Positions 53,733 through 63,257 of a DNA stretch of 64,000 bases are shown here, piece after piece. Position 1 is the stretch's first letter. The number at the start of each line of letters is the position of its first letter. Made by a program: the position numbers and the translations under genes. Origin of the DNA: Aquiflexum balticum DSM 16537 (lineage in GTDB: Bacteria; Bacteroidota; Bacteroidia; Cytophagales; Cyclobacteriaceae); contig NZ_LT838813.1 of the NCBI RefSeq assembly GCF_900176595.1, forward strand, positions 5,536,001 through 5,600,000, read 5' to 3'. The notes under the pieces were generated by a model that ran no database searches, had not been told where the DNA came from, and worked only from the letters and a program-made list of their open reading frames with translations.

Positions 53733-54236
53733 TTATAATCCGAATGTTAATTCAAAGTCCATAGGACCATAATTGTCAAACCCTGGAACCGGAACAGCAT
53801 TTGGCATTTTCCTCAGGACGTATCCAACTCTTTCAATCAGACCTTTGTCTGCTTCCTCATTCATTACTTTATATCCTATCATTTTTCCCTGGTCATTGAT
53901 ACTTACAATAACCCTTAAAGTATCAACTTCAGAACTCTTTTTAGTCCTAAAAATAAAAGCAGTACTCTTATCAAGTAATTCCATTGCTGATTCAGTCCAC
54001 GTCCATGGGGCATAATAAAAATAATTGACGCTTTCGGAAGATTCCAATAATTGACTATCCAATTCATTGCTCTCTCCTATTGGAATCAAAGAAACATTTT
54101 CTTTCAAAACTTCCTCTTTGTTTATGGGATTTTTCTTGGATAAACCCCTATTTGAATCTGAAGTGGATGCCAAAAGCTGCTGGCTTGAAATAGTGACTGC
54201 GAAAAAGAAGATCAAGACTCTAAATGTATTTTTCAT
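53733..54236 (-). CDS. small secreted protein, TonB-C-like
   Basis: I chose the ATG at 54236 (MKNTFRVLIFFFAVTISSQQLLAS), which gives a signal peptide and 167 residues. An earlier ATG at 54368 would place the signal in the middle and cross a terminator-like hairpin. The end region VDTLRVIVSINDQGKMIGY followed by VLRKMPNAVPVPGFD resembles the TonB C-terminal fold used in envelope proteins. No membrane anchor remains after cleavage. Function unknown. Confidence 0.65.
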   Translation of the reverse strand: MKNTFRVLIFFFAVTISSQQLLASTSDSNRGLSKKNPINKEEVLKENVSLIPIGESNELDSQLLESSESVNYFYYAPWTWTESAMELLDKSTAFIFRTKKSSEVDTLRVIVSINDQGKMIGYKVMNEEADKGLIERVGYVLRKMPNAVPVPGFDNYGPMDFELTFGL

Positions 54237-54321
54237 GGCTTTCTGTATTTGACTTGCACAAATATACAGATAAAATATTTTTAAATGCAAATTTTTGCTG
54301 TTCAAATATTTTAATGGGCAC

Positions 54322-54346
54322 AAAAAAGTCTTGCCATTAGCAAGAC
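54322..54346 (-). terminator. terminator-like hairpin in the leader of 53733-54236
   Basis: On the minus strand GTCTTGC, loop TAATG, GCAAGAC, then six T, 86 bases upstream of the chosen ATG. No gene on the minus strand ends before it. Confidence 0.6.
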
Positions 54347-54614
54347 CCTTTTCAGAATATAAACCCAAATATAACTTTAGAGATTAAAAGTTTCTAAGAT
54401 TTAATCATTGAAAATAATATAAAATAGGTTTTTTCGATTGTTTATTTGATTAAATCATAAAAAAACCAAATTTTATATAATAACGAATGAAGAGCACCAA
54501 AGTAACTGTATTTTAGCCATTTTTACAAATTGAAAAATTTATTTTGGTATTTTTTAAGTATTTCATAATTTAACCGCTGGTTGATTAACATAGATTCAAA
54601 TAAACCCGAAAAAA

Positions 54615-55091
54615 ATGGATAAAATTTTAGATATTGACAATGTCGATCTCAAAATCATATCGTTATTAAACGATGATGCTAAGACGCCTTACACCGAAAT
54701 AGCAAAAAAAGTATACGTATCCTCCGGAACAGTTCACGTCCGAATGAGAAAATTAGAGGATATGGGCATTGTAAAAAGTGCAACCTTAAATATTGATTTT
54801 TCCAAACTGGGATATGACATCTCTGCGTTTTTAGGAATCTATTTGGAAAAAAGCTCCTTATATGACACAGTTATAGATAGACTCAAAGAAATCTCAGAAG
54901 TGATCAATGCTTATTACACAACGGGCAATTATAGTATTTTCGCAAAAATCATCTGTAAAGACACCAACCACCTCAGGACAGTCCTGGATAAAATACAAAA
55001 AGTAGAAGGTATCGACAGGACGGAAACCTTGATTGTCTTGGAAGAAAGCATCAATAGACCAATACAGTTTTTCGATAAAAAAGTTGAGTAA
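54615..55091 (+). CDS. Lrp/AsnC family transcriptional regulator
   Basis: The 158-residue protein has an N-terminal winged helix-turn-helix (DLKIISLLNDDAKTPYTEIAK, then VSSGTVHVRMRKLEDMGIV). An AsnC-type RAM ligand-binding domain follows (residues about 70-150; DISAFLGIYLEKSS, YYTTGNYSIFAKIICKD). It acts as an oligomeric DNA-binding protein sensing amino acids. It is a single gene 278 bases upstream of the suf operon. Regulation of suf by it is not supported by any visible site. Confidence 0.9.
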   Translation: MDKILDIDNVDLKIISLLNDDAKTPYTEIAKKVYVSSGTVHVRMRKLEDMGIVKSATLNIDFSKLGYDISAFLGIYLEKSSLYDTVIDRLKEISEVINAYYTTGNYSIFAKIICKDTNHLRTVLDKIQKVEGIDRTETLIVLEESINRPIQFFDKKVE

Positions 55092-55324
55092 AGTCATCTA
55101 ATCACTGGTAAATTTACTCAAATTGCGTTATTTAGATTAAATCTAATTTAAATTATTTTTTGATTATTCGTATAAAAAATATAATTATTAAAGTGAACCT
55201 GGCTTTTTATAAACTGGCTTCACTTTTTTTTATATTGTTGATTCAGAAGTATATAAGGCTATAAAACTTCATTTTTTTAGGATTTTTCAGATCACTGTGA
55301 ACATTATAATTTGGTTTAATGTTG

Positions 55325-55332
55325 TATCTTCG
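55325..55332 (+). promoter_or_regulatory. possible -7 box of suf operon
   Basis: TATCTTCG, one change from TAnnTTTG, 37 bases before sufB. No TTTG box is at the right distance, so this is a weak call. Confidence 0.35.
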
Positions 55333-55369
55333 CGTCACAAACTATAATTAGTCTAAATAACTCAACCAC

Positions 55370-56815
55370 ATGAGCAAAGACAATCAGATTTTAGAAGAGT
55401 TTACCTCAAAAGAATATGAACATGGCTGGTCAGTTAATCTTGAAGCAGATGAAGCGCCTACCGGACTGACAGAAGATACTATAAGGTGGATTTCTGCAAA
55501 AAAGGAAGAACCTGAGTGGTTATTGGAATGGAGATTGAATGCCTTCAAAAACTGGCTTACTATGATTGAGCCTGAATGGGCAAACGTTCGCTATCCGAAA
55601 ATTAATCTTCAATCTCTAAAGTTTTATTCAGCTCCAAAGCAAAAAAACAAGCCAAAGAATCTGAATGAAATAGATCCTGAATTGCTTCAAATCTATGAAA
55701 GACTGGGCATTTCTTTGAACGAACAAAAGAGATTACAGGGGATAGCTGTGGATGCGGTATTGGATTCTGTTTCTGTCGGTACCACTTTTAAAGAAACCCT
55801 TTCAAAATTGGGGATCATTTTCTGTTCTTTCAGCGAAGCTGTAAAAGAACACCCTGAACTGATTAAAAAATATTTGGGATCTGTGGTCCCTATCAATGAC
55901 AATTACTACGCAGCTTTGAACTCTGCTGTTTTCTCTGACGGATCTTTTTGTTACATCCCAAAAGGTGTAAGATGTCCGATGGAACTTTCAACTTACTTCA
56001 GGATAAATGCAGCAAACACCGGTCAGTTTGAAAGAACCTTGATTATTGCGGAAGAGGGTTCTTACGTCTCTTATTTGGAGGGATGTACTGCCCCACAGAG
56101 AGATGAAAATCAACTCCATGCCGCAGTGGTTGAAATCTATGCTGAAAAAAATTCGGAAGTTAAATATTCTACAGTTCAAAACTGGTTTCCGGGAGATAAA
56201 GAAGGTAAAGGCGGGATTTATAATTTTGTGACCAAAAGGGGAATCTGTGCCGGAGACCATTCCAAGATATCATGGACCCAAGTGGAAACCGGTTCTGCAG
56301 TGACTTGGAAATATCCCTCATGTATTTTAAAAGGAGACTATTCTGTAGGAGAGTTTTATTCAGTAGCTGTGACCAATAATTACCAGCAAGCAGATACAGG
56401 AACCAAAATGATCCATATCGGAAAAAACACAAGATCTCGAATTGTATCCAAAGGTATCTCGGCAGGCCATTCACAAAATTCGTACAGGGGACAGGTTCAA
56501 GTGATGAAAAGAGCTAGCAATGCCCGAAATTTTTCACAATGCGACTCCTTATTAATGGGAGGAAATTGTGGCGCGCATACATTCCCTTACATTGATATTC
56601 AAAACTCAAGTGCTCAGGTGGAACATGAGGCTACTACCTCAAAAATCGGTGAAGACCAACTATTCTATTGTAACCAAAGAGGGATTTCTACTGAAGACGC
56701 AGTTGCTTTGATTGTCAATGGATATGCCAAAGAAGTCCTAAATCAGTTACCGATGGAATTTGCAGTTGAAGCACAGAAGCTGCTTGCATTGACACTTGAA
56801 GGGTCCGTGGGTTAA
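55370..56815 (+). CDS. sufB: Fe-S cluster assembly protein SufB
   Basis: The 481-residue scaffold protein has the normal length. It contains [25 protein letters not shown]-type sequence (broken for length), the beta-helix core, and the conserved Cys in [14 protein letters not shown] near the C-terminus. It ends with [15 protein letters not shown]. With SufC and SufD it forms the SufBC2D complex on which the cluster is built. It is the first gene of a seven-gene unit. The 39-base gap before sufC contains decayed octamers. Confidence 0.95.
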   Translation: MSKDNQILEEFTSKEYEHGWSVNLEADEAPTGLTEDTIRWISAKKEEPEWLLEWRLNAFKNWLTMIEPEWANVRYPKINLQSLKFYSAPKQKNKPKNLNEIDPELLQIYERLGISLNEQKRLQGIAVDAVLDSVSVGTTFKETLSKLGIIFCSFSEAVKEHPELIKKYLGSVVPINDNYYAALNSAVFSDGSFCYIPKGVRCPMELSTYFRINAANTGQFERTLIIAEEGSYVSYLEGCTAPQRDENQLHAAVVEIYAEKNSEVKYSTVQNWFPGDKEGKGGIYNFVTKRGICAGDHSKISWTQVETGSAVTWKYPSCILKGDYSVGEFYSVAVTNNYQQADTGTKMIHIGKNTRSRIVSKGISAGHSQNSYRGQVQVMKRASNARNFSQCDSLLMGGNCGAHTFPYIDIQNSSAQVEHEATTSKIGEDQLFYCNQRGISTEDAVALIVNGYAKEVLNQLPMEFAVEAQKLLALTLEGSVG

Positions 56816-56854
56816 AAATTGTAAGGTTTGAAAATTTTAAATTGAAAGATTGAA

Positions 56855-57616
56855 ATGTTAAGTATTAAGAATTTACATGCTTCCATTGAAGGAACGCCAA
56901 TATTAAGAGGTATCAACTTAGAGATAAAAGCAGGAGAAGTTCATGCTATCATGGGGCCTAATGGCTCAGGTAAATCAACATTGGCTTCAGTACTTGCCGG
57001 TAGAGAAGAATATGAGGTAACAGAGGGCGAGGTTATTTTCAAAGGTAAAAATCTATTGGAATTGGCTCCCGAGGATCGGGCTAGAGAAGGCGTTTTTCTT
57101 GCTTTTCAGTATCCTGTGGAAATCCCTGGTGTGAGTACCACCAACTTTTTGAGAACTGCCGTCAATCAGGTCAGAGAATATAGAGGTCTAGATCCTTTGG
57201 ATGCTGTAAAGTTCCTTTCCATTATGAAGGAAAAAATGAAGTTGGTTGAAATAGATCAGAAACTATTGAGCCGTTCTTTAAATGAAGGATTCTCAGGAGG
57301 AGAGAAAAAAAGAAATGAGATTTTTCAAATGGCAATGTTGGAACCAACGCTGTCTATTTTGGATGAGACAGATTCCGGATTGGATATAGATGCCTTGAAA
57401 ATTGTATCCAATGGCGTCAATAAACTAAAATCCGCTGATAATGCCACAATAGTGGTAACCCACTACCAAAGGCTATTGGATTACATTGTGCCTGATTTTG
57501 TTCATGTCTTGTTCAATGGTAGAATAGTAAAATCCGGTTCAAAAAATCTTGCTCTTGAATTGGAAGAAAAAGGATATGATTGGATCAAGGAAGAAGTTAG
57601 TGCAGCTTCTGTTTAA
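56855..57616 (+). CDS. sufC: Fe-S cluster assembly ATPase SufC
   Basis: The 253-residue ABC ATPase has Walker A MGPNGSGKST, signature GFSGGEKKRNEI and Walker B LSILDETDSGLD, with the switch His in VVTHYQR. It drives conformational change in the SufBCD scaffold. It lies between sufB and sufD as in other Bacteroidota. Confidence 0.96.
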   Translation: MLSIKNLHASIEGTPILRGINLEIKAGEVHAIMGPNGSGKSTLASVLAGREEYEVTEGEVIFKGKNLLELAPEDRAREGVFLAFQYPVEIPGVSTTNFLRTAVNQVREYRGLDPLDAVKFLSIMKEKMKLVEIDQKLLSRSLNEGFSGGEKKRNEIFQMAMLEPTLSILDETDSGLDIDALKIVSNGVNKLKSADNATIVVTHYQRLLDYIVPDFVHVLFNGRIVKSGSKNLALELEEKGYDWIKEEVSAASV

Positions 57617-57649
57617 TCTAAACCATTAATCCCCAATCTTTGATTGACT

Positions 57650-58927
57650 ATGATAACATTGTCCAAAAATAATATTACGGATCTCATATTGAGTGAGATA
57701 CCCAATTTAGATTCTTTTCCTGATCTTAGGGAAAAAGGGAAGTCTATACTTGCAGAAAATGGCCTTCCCGCACTTAAAGAAGAAGAATATAAGTTCACTT
57801 CAATCAGCAAGAAACTGGAGAAATCCATCAGTAATTTCTCTCAGGCCAAACAGATCGATCTTGGTGCTGAAACTATTGAATCAAACATTGCGGAAGGTTT
57901 TGACGGTGATGTGTTGGTTTTTAATAATGGTCAGTTTGATAAATTGAAATCCACTATCACACAAACCGGCTATATTATTGATCTGATCAATGATGCCAAA
58001 CCGGAATTACTTGGAACGATAGCCAAGACCGAAAAAGATCCTTTTGTCGCTCTGAACGATATCTCTTTCAACAACGGTATATGCATCACCATCAAGAAAA
58101 ACCAAAAAATCGAAAAGCCGATCTTGTTTCTTTTTTTCAATAAAGCCAACATGGGACAGGTCATCAGTCCAAGGGTTTTAATAGAAGTGGAAGATAATGT
58201 TGAGGCAACATTTTTGGAAAATACCATATCATTGGATGAGACTGTTTATTTCAGCAATTCTGTTACCGAAATCAAAGTCGGTCGGAATGCACATGTCCAT
58301 TACAGCAGACTTCAAAATGAAAATCCCAATGCCATTGTTGTAAATAACTTTGAAACCAATATCCATAAGGATGCCACTTTCACTTCGGTAGTTATTTCAT
58401 TGTCAGGTGACATGGTTAGAAACAACCTGAGTCTTAATCTGCTTGATTCAGGTTGTGTGGGAAATATGTATGGATTGTATTTATTGAATGGCAAATCGCA
58501 TGTCGATAACCATACCAATGTGGACCATACCAAACCACACGCTGAATCCAATGAATTATACAAAGGTATTCTTGCTGATAATTCCCGCGGGGTTTTCAAT
58601 GGTAAGATTTTTGTACGTAAGGATGCTCAGAAAACCAACGCATTTCAGCAAAACAACAATATTCTTTTATCGGAAAATGCCATAATCAATACCAAACCCC
58701 AATTGGAAATATGGGCAGATGATGTGAAATGTTCTCACGGCTGTACCACCGGACAATTGGATGAAGAAGCACTCTTCTATCTTCAATCAAGAGGATTGGG
58801 CAAAGATCAGGCAAAAGGAATGCTGCTTTACGCTTTTGCGGGAGAAGTTATGGATAATATTTCTGATGAGCATTTCAGAAATTACATCGTGAATATTGTG
58901 CAGCAGAGATTGGGAAGTAATTTTTAA
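57650..58927 (+). CDS. sufD: Fe-S cluster assembly protein SufD
   Basis: I chose the ATG at 57650 (MITLSKNN), giving 425 residues. A TTG two codons earlier (57644) is less likely. The beta-helix core has FNGKIFVRKDAQKTNAFQQN, and the C-terminal SHGCTTGQLDEEALFYLQSRG is the family signature. It is a structural paralogue of SufB and completes the SufBC2D scaffold. Confidence 0.95.
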   Translation: MITLSKNNITDLILSEIPNLDSFPDLREKGKSILAENGLPALKEEEYKFTSISKKLEKSISNFSQAKQIDLGAETIESNIAEGFDGDVLVFNNGQFDKLKSTITQTGYIIDLINDAKPELLGTIAKTEKDPFVALNDISFNNGICITIKKNQKIEKPILFLFFNKANMGQVISPRVLIEVEDNVEATFLENTISLDETVYFSNSVTEIKVGRNAHVHYSRLQNENPNAIVVNNFETNIHKDATFTSVVISLSGDMVRNNLSLNLLDSGCVGNMYGLYLLNGKSHVDNHTNVDHTKPHAESNELYKGILADNSRGVFNGKIFVRKDAQKTNAFQQNNNILLSENAIINTKPQLEIWADDVKCSHGCTTGQLDEEALFYLQSRGLGKDQAKGMLLYAFAGEVMDNISDEHFRNYIVNIVQQRLGSNF

Positions 58928-58933
58928 AAATTT

Positions 58934-60157
58934 ATGTCTTTTAATGTAGAAGAAATCAGAAGCTTGTTTCCAGTCCTTCACCAAGAGGTAAACGGTAAGC
59001 CTTTGATTTATTTTGATAATGCGGCGACAACGCAAAAACCTTTGTCAGTTCTTGACGCATTGTCTGATTATTACAAAAAAGACAACTCAAATATCCATAG
59101 AGGTGCTCATACTTTGGCTGATCGCGCGACCAGGCATTACGAAAAAACCAGGTCTCTGATCAGAGATTTTATCAATGCCAGGGAGGAAGAGGAGATTATT
59201 TTCACAAAAGGGACTACGGAAAGCATCAATTTGGTTGCCGCCACATTTGGCAGAAAGTTCATTACAAAAGGTGATGAAATCCTGATTTCGACCATGGAAC
59301 ATCATTCCAACATAGTACCATGGCAAATGCTCTGCGAAGAAAAAGAGGCCACCCTTAAAATAATTCCAATTTCAGATTCAGGTGAAATTCTTTTGGAGGA
59401 ATTTGACAGGCTTTTAAATGAAAAAACCAAACTGGTCAGCATTGTCCATGCATCCAACTCGCTGGGCACGATCAATCCTGTAAAAGAAATCATACGGAAA
59501 GCGCACCAATTTGGGGCAAAGGTTCTTTTGGACGGAGCGCAATCTACCAGTCATTTGAAAGTAGATGTGCAGGATTTGGACTGTGATTTTCTTGCTTTTT
59601 CTGCGCATAAACTATTCGGTCCGACAGGATTGGGTGTTTTGTATGGCAAAAGAAGCATTCTGGAAACCATGCCCCCCTATCAGGGAGGCGGAGAAATGAT
59701 CAAGGAAGTAACATTTGAAAAAACCACCTATAATGAAATCCCATTCAAGTTCGAAGCCGGAACACCCAATATAGCTGATGTTATCGCGTTTCAGAAATCT
59801 TTGGAATTTATCAATTCAACGGGTAAACAAAATATAAAAACCCATGAAGATGGTCTTCTTTCTTATGCCAATGAATTGATGGGAGAGATTAAGGGATTTG
59901 TCCCTGTAGGGACAGCCAGAGAGAAAGTGAGCGTCTTATCCTTCAATATCAGGGGTATGCATCCATTTGATGTGGGAATGATGTTGGATGCCAATGGTAT
60001 TGCCGTGAGGACGGGACACCATTGTACTCAACCTTTAATGCAAAGATTCGGGATTGAGGGAACCGTGAGAGCTTCTTTTTCTGTTTACAATACCAAATCA
60101 GAAATTGATCAAATGGCGCTTGCAGTTGCCAAAATTGCAAAAATCAAAAATAAATGA
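58934..60157 (+). CDS. sufS: cysteine desulfurase SufS
   Basis: This 407-residue group II (SufS-type) desulfurase takes sulfur from cysteine. The PLP Lys lies in LAFSAHKLFGPTG, and the persulfide Cys in RTGHHCTQPLM near residue 363. THRGAHTLADRATRHYE-like and GGEMI segments are typical. The stop overlaps the sufE start by 4 bases (ATGA), matching the need for SufE as sulfur acceptor. Confidence 0.95.
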   Translation: MSFNVEEIRSLFPVLHQEVNGKPLIYFDNAATTQKPLSVLDALSDYYKKDNSNIHRGAHTLADRATRHYEKTRSLIRDFINAREEEEIIFTKGTTESINLVAATFGRKFITKGDEILISTMEHHSNIVPWQMLCEEKEATLKIIPISDSGEILLEEFDRLLNEKTKLVSIVHASNSLGTINPVKEIIRKAHQFGAKVLLDGAQSTSHLKVDVQDLDCDFLAFSAHKLFGPTGLGVLYGKRSILETMPPYQGGGEMIKEVTFEKTTYNEIPFKFEAGTPNIADVIAFQKSLEFINSTGKQNIKTHEDGLLSYANELMGEIKGFVPVGTAREKVSVLSFNIRGMHPFDVGMMLDANGIAVRTGHHCTQPLMQRFGIEGTVRASFSVYNTKSEIDQMALAVAKIAKIKNK

Positions 60158-60585
60158 ATAGCATAGAGGACATCCAAAATGAAATTATTGAGGAATTTGG
60201 CATCTTGGGAGATGACAAGGAATCCACTATATATTATATAATGGAATTGGGTGCCCAATTAGACGAATTTCCGGAGAATGAAAGGATAGATGAAAATATC
60301 ATTAAAGGATGTCAATCCAAAGTATGGTTGACCACCAAGGAAGAAAATGATAGAATTATTTACCTGGCAGATTCAAATACTGATATTACCAAAGGATTGA
60401 TCAGCTTATTGATGAGGGTATTGTCAGGAAGGAAACCTCAGGAAATTCTCAATGCCCAACTTGATTTCATAGATAAAATCGGCATGGGAAATATCATTGG
60501 ATCCCAAAGATCAAATGGCCTGGCTGCAATGATCAAGCAAATGAAACTATATGCTTTAGCTTACCAAGCCAAGCAAAACGTCTGA
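60154..60585 (+). CDS. sufE: sulfur acceptor SufE
   Basis: The 143-residue protein accepts persulfide from SufS and passes it to SufB. The reactive Cys lies in IKGCQSKVWL (about residue 51), and LMRVLSGRKPQEI is the conserved second helix. It is coupled to sufS by a 4-base overlap and followed after 7 bases by the DUF59 gene. Confidence 0.93.
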   Translation: MNSIEDIQNEIIEEFGILGDDKESTIYYIMELGAQLDEFPENERIDENIIKGCQSKVWLTTKEENDRIIYLADSNTDITKGLISLLMRVLSGRKPQEILNAQLDFIDKIGMGNIIGSQRSNGLAAMIKQMKLYALAYQAKQNV

Positions 60586-60592
60586 TAATTAC

Positions 60593-60934
60593 ATGCAAGA
60601 TTCTAAAGAACAACATATCGAAATACCATCTCAGGAACTCAAGGAAAAGGTCGTAAACGCCATCAAGCAGGTATATGACCCGGAAATTCCCGTTGATGTT
60701 TACGAATTGGGTTTGATTTATGAAATCAGCGTGTACCCTGTCAACAATGTGTATTTGTTGATGACTTTGACATCACCGAATTGTCCTTCAGCTGAATTTA
60801 TTCCTTCTGAAATCAAAGATAAAATACAACAAATCCAGGGAATCAACCACGTGGAATTAGAACTCACCTTTGATCCGCCATATTCTCAGGATATGATGTC
60901 AGAGGCTGCCAAATTAGAATTAGGTTTTCTATAA
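60593..60934 (+). CDS. DUF59/MIP18 family protein, SUF-associated (SufT-like)
   Basis: The 113-residue protein has the DUF59 fold: YDPEIPVDVYELGLIYEI, then TSPNCPSAEFIPSEI, with a conserved Cys near residue 64. Proteins of this kind help deliver Fe-S clusters to targets. The position between sufE and the bacilliredoxin gene is standard in Bacteroidota. Confidence 0.92.
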   Translation: MQDSKEQHIEIPSQELKEKVVNAIKQVYDPEIPVDVYELGLIYEISVYPVNNVYLLMTLTSPNCPSAEFIPSEIKDKIQQIQGINHVELELTFDPPYSQDMMSEAAKLELGFL

Positions 60935-60955
60935 AATAAATAAAAATAAAAAAAT

Positions 60956-61375
60956 ATGTATCCAGAGGAACTTATAGCACCAATGCGTGCAGAATTGACA
61001 AACGTTGGTTTTCAGGAATTTAGAACTTCACAAGAAGTAGATGAACATTTGAAAGACCATAAGGGAACTACTTTTATTGTAATCAATTCTGTTTGTGGCT
61101 GTGCTGCAGGTGCAGCCAGGCCAGGCGTGAGGTACGCGCTTGAGCAAAGCGAAAACAAACCTGACGTATTAGCTACAGTTTTTGCGGGCAATGATGCTGA
61201 GGCAGTGTCCAAAGTCAGGCAACATCATCTTCCATACCCTCCCTCCTCCCCATCAATGGCACTTTTCAAAGATGGTGAATTGGTTCACTTTATCGAGAGA
61301 CACCATATAGAGGGACGTAGCGCAAAAATGATAGGAGATCATCTTGTAGAGGTTTTTGAACATTTCTGTAAATAA
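60956..61375 (+). CDS. bacilliredoxin (BrxA/BrxB, DUF1094 family)
   Basis: The 139-residue thioredoxin-fold protein has the CGC redox motif in INSVCGCAAGAARPG (about residues 44-46). SMALFKDGELVHFIERHHIEGR is the conserved end. Bacilliredoxins remove bacillithiol from proteins in Firmicutes; here they may protect cysteines of the Suf machinery. Last gene of the operon, followed by a UUCG-loop terminator. Confidence 0.92.
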   Translation: MYPEELIAPMRAELTNVGFQEFRTSQEVDEHLKDHKGTTFIVINSVCGCAAGAARPGVRYALEQSENKPDVLATVFAGNDAEAVSKVRQHHLPYPPSSPSMALFKDGELVHFIERHHIEGRSAKMIGDHLVEVFEHFCK

Positions 61376-61380
61376 AAATT

Positions 61381-61401
61381 GCCCTTCGGGGCTTTTTTTT
61401 T
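61381..61401 (+). terminator. terminator of suf operon
   Basis: GCCC, TTCG loop, GGGC (61381-61392) followed by nine T. A short but very stable tetraloop hairpin 6 bases after the stop. Confidence 0.9.
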
Positions 61402-61676
61402 GCTAAAAAGATATAGTAATATCACAAAAATGCCGAAAAATATAATTTGGTTTAAATCGGAATTCCCAGTATTGATCGATGCAATTACCCTTTGGCTTAC
61501 TTAAAATCATAACTTTAAAAGTTTTTACCTATATACTTTTTTTGTCGATGTCTACAACGTAATTTAGGTAGTTGATATAATAATTCATTTAGAAAATCCC
61601 CGATTTTACTAACTTAAGAGATTGATTGATAGTTATGCTTTTAAAAACAATAAACTGATAAATAAATAATATAATT
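61402..61676. other. intergenic leader of gltA
   Basis: AT-rich, no ORF. A 15-base stretch TATAATTTGGTTTAA (61441 on) is shared with the region before sufB (55306-55320). It may be a common upstream site or chance. Confidence 0.45.
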
Positions 61677-62963
61677 ATGTCTGAAATTGCTAAGTTATCT
61701 TATGGAGGAAAAGATTTTGAACTCCCTATAGTAGAAGGTACCGAAAATGAAAAAGCTATTGATATAGCCAAATTGAGAGGTCAATCCGGACTCATAACCA
61801 TTGATCCCGGATACAAAAACACCGGCTCAACAATGAGTGCCATCACATTTTTGGATGGAGAAACCGGAATTTTAAGATACAGGGGTTATAGAATTGAAGA
61901 CTTAGCAGAAAAATCAACTTTTTTGGAAGTTTCTTATTTGCTTATTTATGGTGAATTGCCTACCCAATCAGAATATGAAAAATTCACCAGAGAAATCACA
62001 ACCCATACTTTAGTCCACGAGGATATCAAGAAAATTCTCGACGGATTTCCTTCCAATTCCCACCCAATGGGAGTTCTTTCTTCACTGATTTGTTCCTTGA
62101 CGGCTTTTTATCCCCAATCATTGGATCCAAACAGAAACGAGAATGAGGTGAACTTAAGCATTGTGAGACTATTGGCCAAAATGCCAACTTTTGCAGCTTG
62201 GGCTTATAAAAATGAAGTGGGGCATCCTGTGAATTATCCGGATAACAGCTTGGACTATTGCTCCAATTTCTTAAAAATGATGTTTGCCTTACCGGCAGAA
62301 AGGTATGATGCCGATCCGGTTGTAGCTAAAGCACTTGACCAATTGTTGATTTTACATGCTGACCATGAGCAAAACTGCTCAACTTCCACTGTCAGGATTG
62401 TTGGTTCATCACAGGCAAGTATATATGCTTCAATTTCTGCCGGTATCAATGCGCTTTGGGGGCCGCTCCATGGTGGTGCCAATCAAGCTGTAATTGAAAT
62501 GCTTGAATCTATCAAAAAAGACGGCGGTGATACAAAAAAATTCCTGAACAAAGCAAAAGACAAAGATGATCCGTTCAGATTGATGGGCTTCGGTCATAGG
62601 GTTTATAAAAACTTTGACCCAAGAGCAAAAATCATCAAGAAAGCAGCAGATGATGTGTTGACTAAATTAGGGGTGAATGACCCCGTACTCGAAATAGCCA
62701 AAGAATTGGAATTTGCTGCTTTGAATGATCAGTATTTTGTAGATAGAAAACTATATCCGAACGTGGATTTTTACTCAGGAATCATTTACAGAGCACTGGG
62801 CATTCCAACAGATATGTTTACGGTCTTATTTGCTATGGGCCGCCTACCGGGATGGATTGCTCAGTGGAAAGAAATGAGACAAAACGGAGAACCAATCGGA
62901 AGGCCACGACAAATTTATACAGGTGCCAATGAAAGAGATTATGTCTCTATGAATAGAAGATGA
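61677..62963 (+). CDS. gltA: citrate synthase
   Basis: This 428-residue type II citrate synthase makes citrate from oxaloacetate and acetyl-CoA. The catalytic residues are visible: His in GPLHGGANQAVIEML (about 264), His in GFGHRVYKNFDPRA (about 305) and Asp in NVDFYSGIIYRALG (about 362). The N-terminal beta-rich part (LSYGGKDFELPIVEG) is that of the NADH-sensitive hexameric enzymes. It is transcribed alone, between the suf terminator and its own terminator. Confidence 0.96.
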   Translation: MSEIAKLSYGGKDFELPIVEGTENEKAIDIAKLRGQSGLITIDPGYKNTGSTMSAITFLDGETGILRYRGYRIEDLAEKSTFLEVSYLLIYGELPTQSEYEKFTREITTHTLVHEDIKKILDGFPSNSHPMGVLSSLICSLTAFYPQSLDPNRNENEVNLSIVRLLAKMPTFAAWAYKNEVGHPVNYPDNSLDYCSNFLKMMFALPAERYDADPVVAKALDQLLILHADHEQNCSTSTVRIVGSSQASIYASISAGINALWGPLHGGANQAVIEMLESIKKDGGDTKKFLNKAKDKDDPFRLMGFGHRVYKNFDPRAKIIKKAADDVLTKLGVNDPVLEIAKELEFAALNDQYFVDRKLYPNVDFYSGIIYRALGIPTDMFTVLFAMGRLPGWIAQWKEMRQNGEPIGRPRQIYTGANERDYVSMNRR

Positions 62964-62983
62964 TTTGAATAATTGTTAAAGAG

Positions 62984-63026
62984 AGCTCTGACTTCCATGT
63001 GAAACATTGGATTCAGAGCTTTTTTT
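62984..63026 (+). terminator. intrinsic terminator of gltA
   Basis: AGCTCTGA (62984-62991) pairs with TCAGAGCT (63013-63020), with an inner CCA/TGG pair region, followed by seven T. Confidence 0.85.
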
Positions 63027-63053
63027 GTGAAAAGATTGTCCGATGTCAGATTG

Positions 63054-63088
63054 GACGGAAGACGGAAGACAGAAGACGGAAGACAGAA
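63054..63088. repeat. heptamer array, five GACGGAA/GACAGAA units
   Basis: In-phase units just beyond the gltA terminator. The opposite strand gives TCTTCCG and TCTTCTG-type units. Same orientation relative to the gene as at 10420. Confidence 0.85.
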
Positions 63089-63141
63089 GTATGCGTCTGA
63101 TCTTGGTTCTTGATTCTGCTATATTCCGGACAAACTTTGAT

Positions 63142-63197
63142 TCTTAAATCTTATGTCTTGTGTCTTGAGTCTCATGTCTATCTTCTCGCCTCTCTAA
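63142..63197. repeat. heptamer array, eight in-phase units
   Basis: TCTTAAA, TCTTATG, TCTTGTG, TCTTGAG, TCTCATG, TCTATCT, TCTCGCC, TCTCTAA. It ends 24 bases before the likely -7 box of the acyl-CoA-binding protein gene. Confidence 0.85.
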
Positions 63198-63220
63198 CAA
63201 CTTCTCAAATCTATTTTTCC

Positions 63221-63228
63221 TACATTTG
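63221..63228 (+). promoter_or_regulatory. possible -7 box of acyl-CoA-binding protein gene
   Basis: TACATTTG, a perfect TAnnTTTG match, 29 bases before the ATG. No TTTG box at the usual distance because the heptamer array occupies that zone. Confidence 0.45.
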
Positions 63229-63257
63229 GAAACTCAAAATCAAAAAATAGTTTATTT

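Noticed and set aside
55306-55320. TATAATTTGGTTTAA as a shared operator of suf and gltA
   Set aside because: Only two copies in very AT-rich DNA; chance is likely. Noted in the gltA leader entry only.
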